Shown: positions 1 to 10,077, numbered from the stretch's first letter. The stretch is DNA of 64,000 bases from Candidatus Thalassarchaeaceae archaeon (GCA_029940695.1 JAPYUP010000001.1:1-64000); one strand, 5' to 3'. Notes: a model not told the origin generated them from the letters alone. Numbers and translations: made by a program.

Positions 1-33
1 TCGCCCCCGAGTCAATCAGTTTCTATGATTCGT

Positions 34-711
34 TCACCAGGGAAGGAGTTCTCCATCGAATTGGATAAAGCGCCCTGAATTGTCCAAGGTTTGAGACTCG
101 AGTACTTTCCGCATACCTCTGACGCTATCGGAAATTTCAACCGGTGCACTGTCTCCCCCCATGTCGGTTTTGACCCATCCAGGATGAAGAATGGCGAAGG
201 TGATTTGTCCATCTGCTGCCTCATTCTTCATCGCCACTGTGAACATGTTGAGTGCAGTTTTAGAGGCGCGATAAGCATAGGAACGGCCCATATGGCAATC
301 GTCAATAGAACCCATCAGGCTGCTGACCATGGCCACTTTGGTGAGAGTTCTGTGCGTCATCTTGTCGTACAGGGCTTGGACCATACGTACGGGGCCAAGC
401 GCGTTGATGTCGATTACCTTGAGGGCCCATTCATCGTCGATTTCTGTCAAGTCCCCCCATTGTCCATCCATTACGCCGGCGTTGTTGACCAAGAGGTCGA
501 TCTGCTCGGGGATGCTATCCGCAAAAGAGGCAATGGAATCTTTGGATTGAACATCGAGTTGGTGGACATGGAGTGATGAGTTAGCAAGCGCTTCAAGCGG
601 TCCTGGTTCACTGCGGTATCCTGCATGAACAGTCCACCCATCCCCAAGCAATTGGTTGACCCATTCGGCTCCAAGGCCTCGATTTGCTCCGGTGACAACG
701 GCGGTTGGCAT
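34..711 (-). CDS. short-chain dehydrogenase/reductase (SDR)
   Basis: TGANRGLG Rossmann motif, NNAG, S...YxxxK (SYAYRASK). Confidence 0.93.
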   Translation of the reverse strand: MPTAVVTGANRGLGAEWVNQLLGDGWTVHAGYRSEPGPLEALANSSLHVHQLDVQSKDSIASFADSIPEQIDLLVNNAGVMDGQWGDLTEIDDEWALKVIDINALGPVRMVQALYDKMTHRTLTKVAMVSSLMGSIDDCHMGRSYAYRASKTALNMFTVAMKNEAADGQITFAILHPGWVKTDMGGDSAPVEISDSVRGMRKVLESQTLDNSGRFIQFDGELLPW

Positions 712-884
712 GGTCAGGGGTCAGGAAAAGAGGAGATAGTCCTTGTTGACAGCACAGTCCCTAGCGTCTGTCCCACGCAACCCCTTCCAACCTACCGAAT
801 TGTATTATTCGATAGATTCTTTTCCAATAGTATTCTCGGGAAAATGTGGAACCATCCTATGGATGAATTCGAGGGGGGTGCCAG

Positions 885-1151
885 ATGCTAGACTCCGTAA
901 TCGAGCTAGCGCACAGAGAGTTGGTGGCCTACTTCGGGATGATTATGATACTCAGTGCCTTCTTACTTGAGACCAGAGACATCCTTCACAGCAAGGAGCG
1001 CCCCTACCTGATACTAATGGCCCTCGGCTCCGGGCTCCTTGCGGTCCGGGCGTACCTCATAGACGAGTGGGCCTTCTTCATACTGGAGGTAGCCTGGTTC
1101 GCTGCCGCTGCCCTCGGTCTGTGGTCGCTGGGAAACGCTCTAAGAAAATAA
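885..1151 (+). CDS. small membrane protein, 88 aa
   Basis: ORF with several hydrophobic segments; GGGGGGTGCCAG directly upstream of ATG. Confidence 0.6.
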   Translation: MLDSVIELAHRELVAYFGMIMILSAFLLETRDILHSKERPYLILMALGSGLLAVRAYLIDEWAFFILEVAWFAAAALGLWSLGNALRK

Positions 1152-1234
1152 GCTCAGGTAGGCATCGAATACCACTGGGGGTGCCAGTCTTGAACGAATG
1201 GTTCGACGACTGGAGGGGCTACGCCTTCATGATA

Positions 1235-1468
1235 CTACGAATTGGAAAAGGACCCTCTCCACAAGTCCGAGAATTTGGCGTCGGGGTTGGCCCGTGTTTG
1301 GGCGACGCAGCCGAATACAATGAAGAGGAGGCCCACGGAGAAGGGCACCAGCGCCGTCATCTGTCCGGCAGGCTCGTTAAGCAAAAGCCACCCCACCATT
1401 TCCAGGGCTATACCGATGAACGAGCAGAGTTTCAGGCCCCTGGACACCTTGCTCCCCTCATCGAGCAT
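1235..1468 (-). CDS. small two-TM membrane protein (MLDEGSKVSRGLKL...), about 77 aa
   Basis: Internal start in ORF 1235..1807; two hydrophobic segments; TTCAAG...CACCCCC motif upstream (1499-1517). Confidence 0.55.
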   Translation of the reverse strand: MLDEGSKVSRGLKLCSFIGIALEMVGWLLLNEPAGQMTALVPFSVGLLFIVFGCVAQTRANPDAKFSDLWRGSFSNS

Positions 1469-1548
1469 GAAGAGTCCAAAACGTGCGATGACCCTGACAG
1501 GGGGTGTCAACCTTGAAGCCCACCCTGACCGAGTGATCCGAAATGAGG

Positions 1549-1668
1549 TCAGAACGGCCACATGGCATCCAGCCATCCCGCCCAGTAGGCGCAGAGGAGG
1601 AGGACGATTCCCATTGCATGATACCACGTAGGGCCATCGGGCATGTCGGGTGGGACAATACCGTCCAT
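1549..1668 (-). CDS. tiny single-TM protein, 39 aa (MDGIVPPDMPDGPTWYHAMGIVLLLCAYWAGWLDAMWPF)
   Basis: Not in ORF track; translated by eye; C-terminus resembles the product of 24324..24467; TTCAAGGCTGGCACCCCC 28 nt upstream of ATG. Confidence 0.6.
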   Translation of the reverse strand: MDGIVPPDMPDGPTWYHAMGIVLLLCAYWAGWLDAMWPF

Positions 1669-1725
1669 GAAGTGGAAAGGGGGTGCCAGCCTTGAACCTA
1701 GATGCCATGCACCATGCTTGGATGG

Positions 1726-1800
1726 TGGGCCTGCCTGGATTTGAACCAGGGTCTATTGCTCCCAAAGCAACAAGCATAGACCAGACTAACCCACAGGCCC
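1726..1800 (-). tRNA. tRNA-Pro (anticodon TGG)
   Basis: Acceptor stem GGGCCTG/CAGGCCC, anticodon stem GTTGC/GCAAT with loop TTTGGGA, T arm CCTGG-TTCAAAT-CCAGG. Confidence 0.93.
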
Positions 1801-1826
1801 GTACCACCGGAGCGTTGGTCCAACAA

Positions 1827-2276
1827 TCAAGAACTTTGCTGGAGCCAGAACCACGTATTTACGCCCGATTTTTGCAGTACGCCTTCCATTTCGCCACGAC
1901 CAATAAGGTGCTCAGCTGTTGGCTCGCTGATTTCCATACCGCGTAGCGTACTGGCAAGAGATGCGATTGTCAGAGTGCCGTCGGAAGCCGTTGATGATTT
2001 CATCGCGCGCAACAATTCAGAGACGCTACCGTGAGATTTTCGCTTGGTCTGGTTACGATTAATTTTCATAGAACGTGTTCGACTACTCAATTGATTGGAT
2101 AACTCATCAGGAAGATTTGCCGACGATACAGCCTTGGCTAGCTCGCTCGCCTCTGCATACTTCCCGATTCTCCTTGCTGAGGGTAATCCGCATCTGGTGC
2201 AACTGGCCAAGCCCCTTGACTTTGAGCCGAAGGCATTTCCGCATGTGCATTTCAAGAGTAGCCACTCATCGACCAT
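1827..2276 (-). CDS. hypothetical protein with N-terminal zinc ribbon
   Basis: CTC...CTRC cysteine pairs in the first 30 residues; long ORF. Confidence 0.7.
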   Translation of the reverse strand: MVDEWLLLKCTCGNAFGSKSRGLASCTRCGLPSARRIGKYAEASELAKAVSSANLPDELSNQLSSRTRSMKINRNQTKRKSHGSVSELLRAMKSSTASDGTLTIASLASTLRGMEISEPTAEHLIGRGEMEGVLQKSGVNTWFWLQQSS

Positions 2277-2362
2277 ACATCACCTTAGTTTTCGTGGTTC
2301 ATGACTTTGACTGATGATAAGTAGGCGGAGGATTTGATGAGCAAGGCTTCCTCTGCGGTGCT

Positions 2363-2635
2363 GTGCGAGGCCGCAAGACAGTGGGATTGTCCATATCAGT
2401 CACCCTGATACTCCTGTCTCTGATTAGGTTCAGCATGGAGGGCACCCTCAGCACAGAGGTGTGGGCATGTCTTCTATTGGCCCCGTTGCCAATGGCAATC
2501 GGATTGGCCCCCAAGTCACAGGTAGAACAAATCGGAGGGGCGGTGGTAGAATCCTGGAGCGAAGACGACGTAGGGGGAGTGGCAAGCGAAGTCCCAGATC
2601 CCATAGAGGCGGGGTTCGACATTCCAGTGCTCTAA
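2363..2635 (+). CDS. small membrane protein, 90 aa
   Basis: ORF with two hydrophobic segments and acidic tail. Confidence 0.5.
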   Translation: MRGRKTVGLSISVTLILLSLIRFSMEGTLSTEVWACLLLAPLPMAIGLAPKSQVEQIGGAVVESWSEDDVGGVASEVPDPIEAGFDIPVL

Positions 2636-4591
2636 TTATGCTAGGCGAAGTGTCTCGAGGTTTGCAGGAGCATAAGTCTGGACTTTGAACTTCTCACGCA
2701 GTCCCATCCTGAATGCGTTGCAAGTCTGCGGGTCGCCATGGTGACAAATGATTTTGCGTGGTGTCGGGCTTAATGCAGAGACATAATCCATTAATTGATT
2801 CCTGTCGGAGTGCCCGCTGAAGCCATCGATAACTACCATGTTGCAACCGACATTAATCATGTATGTCTGACCTCCATCCATCAGAGGTACGTGAGAATGC
2901 CCCTCTTGCAGCCGCCTACCAAGGGTACCTGAGGCTTGATAGCCCACAAAACATAGTGTATTTCCGGGATCTGGGGCCCAGTGCTTCAGGTACTCTATGA
3001 TGGGGCCACCAGTCATCATACCACTGGTAGCAAGGACGATACAAGGGTTAGGGTCGAGCAATATAGACTCCCTGAGCTCTCTGGAGTCGACCTGCTTGAA
3101 CCAAGATGAGTTGAAGGGGTTCTCCTCGCCGCCCTTGAGCATTTTTTTCCTGAGATCGCGGTTCAAGAAGTCGGCATGACTAGAGTGAATCGCGGTGGCT
3201 TCAGTAATCATGCCATCTAGCCATACTGTCACGGGAGACACTCGTCCCGACTTGAAAAGCTCGTCTAAGGCGAGCATGACCTCTTGGGAACGACCAACTG
3301 CGAAGACGGGACAGAATATCTTGCCATTGCGATTCAGGGTGTCGATGACAAGGTCTTGGAGCTCTTGGCTCGCCTGTTGACGGGTGGGTTGAATGCTCTG
3401 TGGGCCGCCGTAAGTGGATTCTATCACGAGTGTGTCCACCTTGGGAAATCGAACGGTAGCTGCATCAAAGAGCCACGACTTCTCGTACTTGATATCTCCA
3501 GAGAACAATAGCCTATGCTCGGACTTGCCCTCACCGATTTGCATGTAGACGCTTGATGAGCCCAGTATGTGCCCCGCGTTCTCCAAAGTCATCTTGACAT
3601 CCGGGGCTATATCTGTCTTAATCCCCCAATTGAGGTCGACAACGTGCTTGATGCACTCTTGGATGTCTGCCTTCGAGTAGGGCGGCTCTCTGCCCTCAGC
3701 CCGTGAGACCTTAAGGTAGTCAATTTGCAGTAGTGTCATCAGGTCCCTAGTTGGTGGTGTGCAGTAAACGGGCCCCCTGTATCCATACCTGAACAACACA
3801 GGCAGCATTCCAATGTGATCCACGTGCGCGTGGGTGATTACCACGGCATCGAGATTGTCGAGAGGGAGGAGCTCGGGAGCAGCAAAAAACGGCTGCACCT
3901 CGTTCTGGTTGTTAGTGGGCTTGGCACCAACATCTACGAGAATCTTGGACTCGTTGGTGGTTACGAGGTGCATAGCCCTCCCAACTTCCCTGTAGGAGCC
4001 CAAAGCAGAGACCCGCACCCAAGGCTCGCCTGGGCGCTGAGGACGGTATATCCTAGTTCCGAACTTCCTGAACAACGACTTGCGCTCGTCGGCCATCTCC
4101 TTCCTGTAGCGACGAATGTCGTGTTGAGTTCGACTCTCACGCGCTGGAGCTCTGATAACCTTCACCAACCAACCGACCTCCTCACGAAGCGAAATAACGT
4201 TGCTTCCCTTCGGACCTACTGCGGAAGCTGGATCATCGCACTCTATGATGACCTCTGAGAGGGCTGGGTCTAGCCAAATATTCCTAATCTCTGCTTCAGG
4301 TGGCATAATTTGGTTGACTGCATCGTGCACCTCAACTTCTGAAGAAAGCATGTCAGGATGGGGGCGAACCACTATTCGTCTCTTAATCGACTTGGCTATT
4401 CGCACTGTGAGGCTGTCGCTGCGCCCTGCAAAGGCGTTTGGCTGATCGGTGATAATAGCAATCGAACCGGCTTCCAAGTCGACTTCGTAGTCGACACTCT
4501 TCGGTACCAGTCCTGCGACCTTCTTCTTGATCTCTGGCAGTGTCAAACGCAATCTAGCACTTCCTATTTTCATCCGCGGTAGGCATTCCAT
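2636..4591 (-). CDS. fttA: KH-domain beta-CASP ribonuclease, transcription termination factor FttA/aCPSF1
   Basis: N-terminal KH region, HAHVDHIG metallo-beta-lactamase motif, beta-CASP features (SGMMTGG, GFSGHSDR). Confidence 0.95.
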   Translation of the reverse strand: MECLPRMKIGSARLRLTLPEIKKKVAGLVPKSVDYEVDLEAGSIAIITDQPNAFAGRSDSLTVRIAKSIKRRIVVRPHPDMLSSEVEVHDAVNQIMPPEAEIRNIWLDPALSEVIIECDDPASAVGPKGSNVISLREEVGWLVKVIRAPARESRTQHDIRRYRKEMADERKSLFRKFGTRIYRPQRPGEPWVRVSALGSYREVGRAMHLVTTNESKILVDVGAKPTNNQNEVQPFFAAPELLPLDNLDAVVITHAHVDHIGMLPVLFRYGYRGPVYCTPPTRDLMTLLQIDYLKVSRAEGREPPYSKADIQECIKHVVDLNWGIKTDIAPDVKMTLENAGHILGSSSVYMQIGEGKSEHRLLFSGDIKYEKSWLFDAATVRFPKVDTLVIESTYGGPQSIQPTRQQASQELQDLVIDTLNRNGKIFCPVFAVGRSQEVMLALDELFKSGRVSPVTVWLDGMITEATAIHSSHADFLNRDLRKKMLKGGEENPFNSSWFKQVDSRELRESILLDPNPCIVLATSGMMTGGPIIEYLKHWAPDPGNTLCFVGYQASGTLGRRLQEGHSHVPLMDGGQTYMINVGCNMVVIDGFSGHSDRNQLMDYVSALSPTPRKIICHHGDPQTCNAFRMGLREKFKVQTYAPANLETLRLA

Positions 4592-4621
4592 AACAAGGAG
4601 ACACTAATGCCGGGAATTTGT

Positions 4622-5248
4622 TCAGAGGTTTGCGAGGAATTTTGTGACTTCCTCGTCGGAAAGCAGGTTGAAGCCAGTTTCCTGAGTGATGTATGCGAGG
4701 TCCATTCCGTTGCCGCTTGCAGCATCACGCTGTGCCGATGCTAGCAACGACTTGGCTGCAAGAGCGAGTGCTTCGTCCTGCGACATACCAGTCTTAAACT
4801 GGTCCTCAAGCACACCGTACATGAAAGGGCTACCTGATCCGGTGGCACAGTAAACATCAGGAATTGAGCCCCCTGCAGAGTCGATGCTGTAGATGCTTGG
4901 ACCTGAGTTGTCAACACCCATAATGAGGAGTTGCACATAATGGGGACGTCCGGAGAGGATGTTAGCAGTGAGGGTTGCTGCACCCTTGACAGTCATTGCC
5001 TGGTCGCGCTTGAGCTCGTAGAGTCGCAACTCCGCAGAGAGAATTCGGGACAGTGACTGCGCATGGCCAACTAAGCCCGCGGTAGTCAGAGCGACGTTCT
5101 TGGAGATTCGAAACAACTTCTGAACGGACTTGTTAGCAATGAAATGACCCATGGTAGCCCTGTGGTCGGCACCAACAACCACACCGCCGTTGAAGGTGAT
5201 GGCGACCGTACTGGTACCTGTCTTGATGGCGTCAATAGTAGCGTCCAT
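4622..5248 (-). CDS. psmB: archaeal proteasome beta subunit
   Basis: TGTSTVAITFNGGVVVGADHRATMG around the processing site; start chosen at MDATIDAIKTGT. Confidence 0.93.
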   Translation of the reverse strand: MDATIDAIKTGTSTVAITFNGGVVVGADHRATMGHFIANKSVQKLFRISKNVALTTAGLVGHAQSLSRILSAELRLYELKRDQAMTVKGAATLTANILSGRPHYVQLLIMGVDNSGPSIYSIDSAGGSIPDVYCATGSGSPFMYGVLEDQFKTGMSQDEALALAAKSLLASAQRDAASGNGMDLAYITQETGFNLLSDEEVTKFLANL

Positions 5249-5406
5249 GAGAATCACCGGCGAGGAGGCCGAACGATAATTTCTCGAAATCGCCCCCTTA
5301 TCAATGCGACGGGAGGGAGTCCTGTCTCTGCGATGAATAGTCAATGAGGTCAATCGTCCGACACACAGCAGAAGGTATCAAGGAAGGAGGGGAGCGCCCC
5401 TGAGTC

Positions 5407-5796
5407 ATGAACGCTAGTGAAGGAGGTCCGAAGTGGGTCGACATGCCCAGCATTTCCAAGATGTCTCTAGGCGGTATCGAAGCAGGGGAGGACTACCACG
5501 ACCTCGGGATGAAATACCCCGACGCACCCGTTCCGAGGGGAATTGGGGACGTTATTGTCCACAGAGCTATCCTTGACGATATCACCGGCGTGAGCACCCT
5601 GATAGACTGGATCTCCGAAGGCGCGCTAGTGGTCGTCGAGATGACGGATCTTCTTGAAAGGGACATGGAACTGCACTTGGCTGTGAACAAGATTCAGGAT
5701 TTTGTGGAACGAGACCTCAGTGGTCAAGTGGTCCGACTGGGTCAATCAAGGCTACTCTTGCTCCCTCCGGTGTTCGAAAGCGCTGGAATCGATTAA
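5407..5796 (+). CDS. sepF: cell division protein SepF
   Basis: SepF/DUF552-like fold sequence (VEMTDLLERDMELHLAVNKIQDFVERDLSGQVVRLGQSRLLLLPP). Confidence 0.85.
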   Translation: MNASEGGPKWVDMPSISKMSLGGIEAGEDYHDLGMKYPDAPVPRGIGDVIVHRAILDDITGVSTLIDWISEGALVVVEMTDLLERDMELHLAVNKIQDFVERDLSGQVVRLGQSRLLLLPPVFESAGID

Positions 5797-5800
5797 TCGA

Positions 5801-6391
5801 ATGAGTGATCGCATGGAGAGCCGGGTCGAACAGCCATGCCCCACGTGCCTTTCGCAAGACGGGTTGACGATGTTGACCCTAACCACAGAAATCCCATACT
5901 TCGGAGAGCACACTCAAATCACTCTAATCTGTGACTCATGCGGATGGAAGCATACTGACTTCATACCATCAGAGGGTCTGAAACCCGGTGCTTGGACCCT
6001 CCCTCTGGATTCGGAGGAAAACCTGTCTGCGCGGGTGGTTAGGTCCTCCTCTTGCACCGTCAGAATTTCCGGCTTGGACTTGGAAGTCACCCCAGGAAGC
6101 GCATCGAGCGGTTTCATCTCTAACGTTGAGGGCGTGATTAAACGATTCGAGGATGCCATCAGCATTGTACTGAAGGGCCCTGACAGTGAAATAGACGATG
6201 TTAGAGATATTGCGAACGATTTATTGGAGAAGTTGGAGAGGGTCAAGAACGGTGACTCGAGCGCTGAGATAGTACTTCTCGATCCTCGTGGGAGGAGCCA
6301 AATCCTCCATGCAAAAGCAGTTTCTCGAGACCTCACGGAAGATGAGGTCACCACACTTCAGGTCGGTTACGACCTGCCACACTTGGAGTAG
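5801..6391 (+). CDS. ZPR1-type zinc finger protein
   Basis: CPTC...CDSCGWKHTDF followed by ZPR1-like domain; start moved to MSDRMESR. Confidence 0.87.
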   Translation: MSDRMESRVEQPCPTCLSQDGLTMLTLTTEIPYFGEHTQITLICDSCGWKHTDFIPSEGLKPGAWTLPLDSEENLSARVVRSSSCTVRISGLDLEVTPGSASSGFISNVEGVIKRFEDAISIVLKGPDSEIDDVRDIANDLLEKLERVKNGDSSAEIVLLDPRGRSQILHAKAVSRDLTEDEVTTLQVGYDLPHLE

Positions 6392-6395
6392 TGCC

Positions 6396-7778
6396 CTATA
6401 TGGCGTCCGGAGCAAGGAACTCATCAAGTCGTCCAGCCCATTGATCTCGCTTCTCCTTCAAATCCAATAGCCACTCTGTAGCCATGTCGGTGCAGATCTG
6501 CTTAACGTCACCGGCAAGGAGCCTGCCACTCTCGTAATTATTCCGTATGTCGTCAAGGATGGAGTCGTCGGGCTCGAAGAAGAACTGAAGGTACTGGAAT
6601 GCGACATCCTTCGAGGAATCCCCACCTAGCCTTCGATGTTCCTCAACGGTAGGTTGGCCGCCGCTGTGAGCACGCATGACCTTCTTACTCATCTGTTCTA
6701 TCTCGTCGTCCATGAAGATGGTCGTTTCTGGTCTAGAGGAGGACATTTTGTCACCTGTCATGCCAACGGCAAAACGATGGTATGTTGAGCACGGTGGCAT
6801 GAGCCCCATCCCACCCATCTCACGTTCGAGAGCGAGTAGGACCATTCGAATAGATGACCGGTCGGAGAGCGTAGCTCCCGGAATCTCAATAGTACCGTGC
6901 TTAGGGTTGAGCAACAAGTCAGAGAATCCTAATTCCGTCAAAACAGCCTCAATCCTATCGAAGATGGTGGCTCTTACGCCAACATCCAGCTTGCCACCGG
7001 GAAGGATTCCCAGATTGGATGCATTGTCAGCCTGAACAGAAAGGGCAACGGTCATGCCACCGTCCTTGCGTGCATTAACATTGAACCAATTTGTCTTCTG
7101 AGTAATGCCCCTAGTGAGTCTGAGATGGGGGTCTTGGTCGATTCCAACAGGAACTACGATAGGACGCAACCCCCCAAACTCATCGAGCTGAGGATGGATA
7201 ATGTCACCAGCTTGTACCAGCGGTGCCTGAACGTGTGCTAGGTTGGTCTCTCCGTTGAATCCATAAATCGCCTCGAACTCAGAGAGGTTGGTTCTGCGAC
7301 CCATGGTGAATGCGAGTCTCTGGACCTCGGGTCGAGAACTCTGGAAATACACGTTAGTGGTGTCTGGATTCAGGCCCAGTGCCGCGTAGTTGTGGACGTA
7401 TTCGCTAATTGCCGTCTGGCGGCCCTCCGAAAGAGAGGTGCCCCTCGTGGCAAGGGCCTCGAGATCCGCTACGGTCACGGTGATGTCTGCGCCCTGCTCC
7501 TGAAACCAACGGACTTGGTCGATGACCATGCTGTGACCGAGATGCATTCGACCACTGGGCATCAGGCCTGTGAGCACACCAAAGGGGTCAGACCTCTGGA
7601 TGCATCCCACCACCACATCCAAGTCCCTATGTGCGAAAACGATACCGCGTCGATGCAGCATCCCAGGGTTGGGCAACGATGAGGGGTCTACGGTCTCCAG
7701 TCCGAACTGCTTGATTATGCGATCGTAGTCGGTGGATTGGTCCGATGACCATGGGTCTATGCGGTCACCATTGCCCAT
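6396..7778 (-). CDS. trpS: tryptophanyl-tRNA synthetase
   Basis: Class I signatures PSGRMHLGH and KMSSS. Confidence 0.93.
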   Translation of the reverse strand: MGNGDRIDPWSSDQSTDYDRIIKQFGLETVDPSSLPNPGMLHRRGIVFAHRDLDVVVGCIQRSDPFGVLTGLMPSGRMHLGHSMVIDQVRWFQEQGADITVTVADLEALATRGTSLSEGRQTAISEYVHNYAALGLNPDTTNVYFQSSRPEVQRLAFTMGRRTNLSEFEAIYGFNGETNLAHVQAPLVQAGDIIHPQLDEFGGLRPIVVPVGIDQDPHLRLTRGITQKTNWFNVNARKDGGMTVALSVQADNASNLGILPGGKLDVGVRATIFDRIEAVLTELGFSDLLLNPKHGTIEIPGATLSDRSSIRMVLLALEREMGGMGLMPPCSTYHRFAVGMTGDKMSSSRPETTIFMDDEIEQMSKKVMRAHSGGQPTVEEHRRLGGDSSKDVAFQYLQFFFEPDDSILDDIRNNYESGRLLAGDVKQICTDMATEWLLDLKEKRDQWAGRLDEFLAPDAI

Positions 7779-7823
7779 GTCATCGCGCCAGCAAGGCCCT
7801 CAATCAAGGCATCGCTCGAATCT

Positions 7824-8948
7824 ATGGGCAAAGCACCGGACCGTTATACCGAAGAGTCTGGGCATCGTCGCCCCGACGTGAGTGTGATTCATTGCCTAGG
7901 TGCGGGCCTTGTTGGTTCATACGTTGCGAGGAAGCTTGCAGATCGTGGCCACGATGTCCATGTACACGACTTCAACCCCCATTGGGGCATCGTCGATTAT
8001 CGCGGAATAACCATCCATCACGGAGATGCACTAGATCACTGCGAGCAGATGTACGAGTTCGGTGAGTTCGACATTGTGGTCAACATGCTACCTGGTGACA
8101 TAGGGCATGCGGCAATCGAGATCCTGAACGAATCCCCTTACAGAATCGTCGATCTCAGCTTCAGTAAGTTCACCCCTGACAGGAACCCCGACAAGGCAAT
8201 AGAATTCGGAGCAACTATTCTTTGGGACGTAGGCATCGCACCTGGGCTTTCCAACATGCTCCTTGCAGAGGCCTATCGAACGATGGGTCCATTGCTGAAG
8301 GCCGAAGTGCGAGTAGGTGGTAATCCAATTGTCCCCACAGGCGGTTGGAATTACATGGCGCCTTTCTCTCCCAATGACGTCATAGCCGAATACACTCGTC
8401 CTGCTAGGGTCATTCGAAACTCAGAACAAGTCATCCTACCCGCCCTATCCGAAAGGCACATTATCGATGTTCCAGAGAAAGGTGAGATGGAGGCATTTCT
8501 CACTGACGGGCTACGTAGCGTCCTCAATTCCATCCCAGTCGTTGAGATGTCCGAGTTTACCGTTCGCTGGCCTGGACATATACAACGCTTCATCGACGAG
8601 CGCGATGCCGGCACTCTGTTAGAGGAACAGTTGGTGTCCGAATGGGCATACAACCACAAGACGTCGGAATTCACCTGGATGGAAGTTCGAGCCGAGTCTC
8701 ATGACGGCACCACGATAACATGGCAGTTGCAAGACCACGGTGGTGTCGACGGGCACTCAATGGCAAGATGCACGGGGCTTGTCACTTTGTGCTGCATAGA
8801 CGAATGGTTAGACAATCCCGGCATGCTGCCTCCGGGGGTTCACGCTCCCGAGATGCTCTCGCCAAATGTACTCACTAGAATTCTCGCCACCATGACAAAT
8901 GAGCGCGTTGAGGTAGAGGGGCCGATTATCACGAACTCTCTGGGATAA
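7824..8948 (+). CDS. saccharopine dehydrogenase family protein
   Basis: GAGLVGSYVARKLADRGHDVHVHD Rossmann start; DVGIAPGLSNML typical of the family. Start may be GTG near 7878. Confidence 0.87.
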   Translation: MGKAPDRYTEESGHRRPDVSVIHCLGAGLVGSYVARKLADRGHDVHVHDFNPHWGIVDYRGITIHHGDALDHCEQMYEFGEFDIVVNMLPGDIGHAAIEILNESPYRIVDLSFSKFTPDRNPDKAIEFGATILWDVGIAPGLSNMLLAEAYRTMGPLLKAEVRVGGNPIVPTGGWNYMAPFSPNDVIAEYTRPARVIRNSEQVILPALSERHIIDVPEKGEMEAFLTDGLRSVLNSIPVVEMSEFTVRWPGHIQRFIDERDAGTLLEEQLVSEWAYNHKTSEFTWMEVRAESHDGTTITWQLQDHGGVDGHSMARCTGLVTLCCIDEWLDNPGMLPPGVHAPEMLSPNVLTRILATMTNERVEVEGPIITNSLG

Positions 8949-10077
8949 TCGGGGATTTTGTGTCCTTGTTCACCAAATACCGGACTGCAATCGGAACTGC
9001 TATCACAACGCTAATCGCCAAGACTGGAATATGCCACCCAACCTCCTCAGAACTGGGTCGTTCTACGAGCCACGTAAATCGCAATTCAGAATTCTGGAAG
9101 TCAGAAGACCAGTAGAACAGATTGGTGGTATGGTGCCCAACAACTGTAACGGAGTGATGCAGTCCGTTGAAAGTGGACAGCGGTGTTTCAATGAGTGCAC
9201 CAATCTCGTCTGACAACTCAATTGTGACTAACTGACCTGGTGAAAGAGTCAGAAGAATTCCTTCCGGGAGTGGTCTCCATCCGACTTGCAGGTGACGAAT
9301 ACCGGAGTCAAGATTAGGGAATGGGATGGATCCCTCCTTCACGCTAAGAGTCGATTCGCCAAACCCGAGCATAATCGAGCCTGGAACTGACCAACTCTCA
9401 GTGTCGTTCAAACTGGCGATGATGGTTGAGCCCTCCATCGAAACGTTGATTCTTTGGCCCGCCAGAAAGTGGTGATGCCACTCCCCCCATGTGGTGAACC
9501 AAACATCCTGTTGCTCTAGCCAGAAGATTAGGTCTTTGTCCTCCCTAACCTTTAGATCGTGAATTCTCGCCATCCATTGGATACTGAAGATACTGTTCTG
9601 TTCAGCGGACTCCAACAAAGCCCTGTCAGACAATGTCTTCTCGAGAGTACCCCCGTTGCTCTCGAAGAAAGCGAGCCCATCAGCACCACCAACAGAGCCA
9701 TCACCGACTATCTCGAAGCCAGCATCGATAAGCGCAGACGAAGTATTTGATTCCAAATCTATGCCGCTCAGACCGAACGAGATAGGAGTAGATCCCCATC
9801 GAGATGCCTCTGTTAGGTTAGTCAGATAGTAGCGACAAGCCTCTATGGTCCACGGTTCCTCGTCGATGCCAAGACTCTCGTAGCCATGGCAACCGAACTC
9901 ATCCCCAAGGGCTAGACGTTCGGGTCCGAACACATTGGAAAGCCAGTTGTCGGTTTCCCATTCGCCGACAGCCGGTGAGGAAAGCATAGGAAGCAGCAGC
10001 AACGCTACTAGAATGGCTCCTATGGGCTTCCTAGCCACGGCCCACCGTGTTAACGATGGCATTTCACTACTTGCCAT
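8929..10077 (-). CDS. secreted / C-terminally anchored hypothetical protein
   Basis: Signal-like N-terminus, C-terminal TM segment; start at MASSEMPSL. Confidence 0.6.
   Translation of the reverse strand: MASSEMPSLTRWAVARKPIGAILVALLLLPMLSSPAVGEWETDNWLSNVFGPERLALGDEFGCHGYESLGIDEEPWTIEACRYYLTNLTEASRWGSTPISFGLSGIDLESNTSSALIDAGFEIVGDGSVGGADGLAFFESNGGTLEKTLSDRALLESAEQNSIFSIQWMARIHDLKVREDKDLIFWLEQQDVWFTTWGEWHHHFLAGQRINVSMEGSTIIASLNDTESWSVPGSIMLGFGESTLSVKEGSIPFPNLDSGIRHLQVGWRPLPEGILLTLSPGQLVTIELSDEIGALIETPLSTFNGLHHSVTVVGHHTTNLFYWSSDFQNSELRFTWLVERPSSEEVGWHIPVLAISVVIAVPIAVRYLVNKDTKSPIIPESS

Noticed and set aside
874-884. GGGGGTGCCAG just before ATG 885 as another motif copy
   Set aside because: Lacks the TTGAAC part, is in opposite orientation to the downstream gene, and equally fits a Shine-Dalgarno-like GGGGTG.
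1067-1631. Plus-strand ORFs 1067..1516 and 1242..1631
   Set aside because: Antisense to small minus-strand genes with hydrophobic segments and upstream motif; composition not protein-like.
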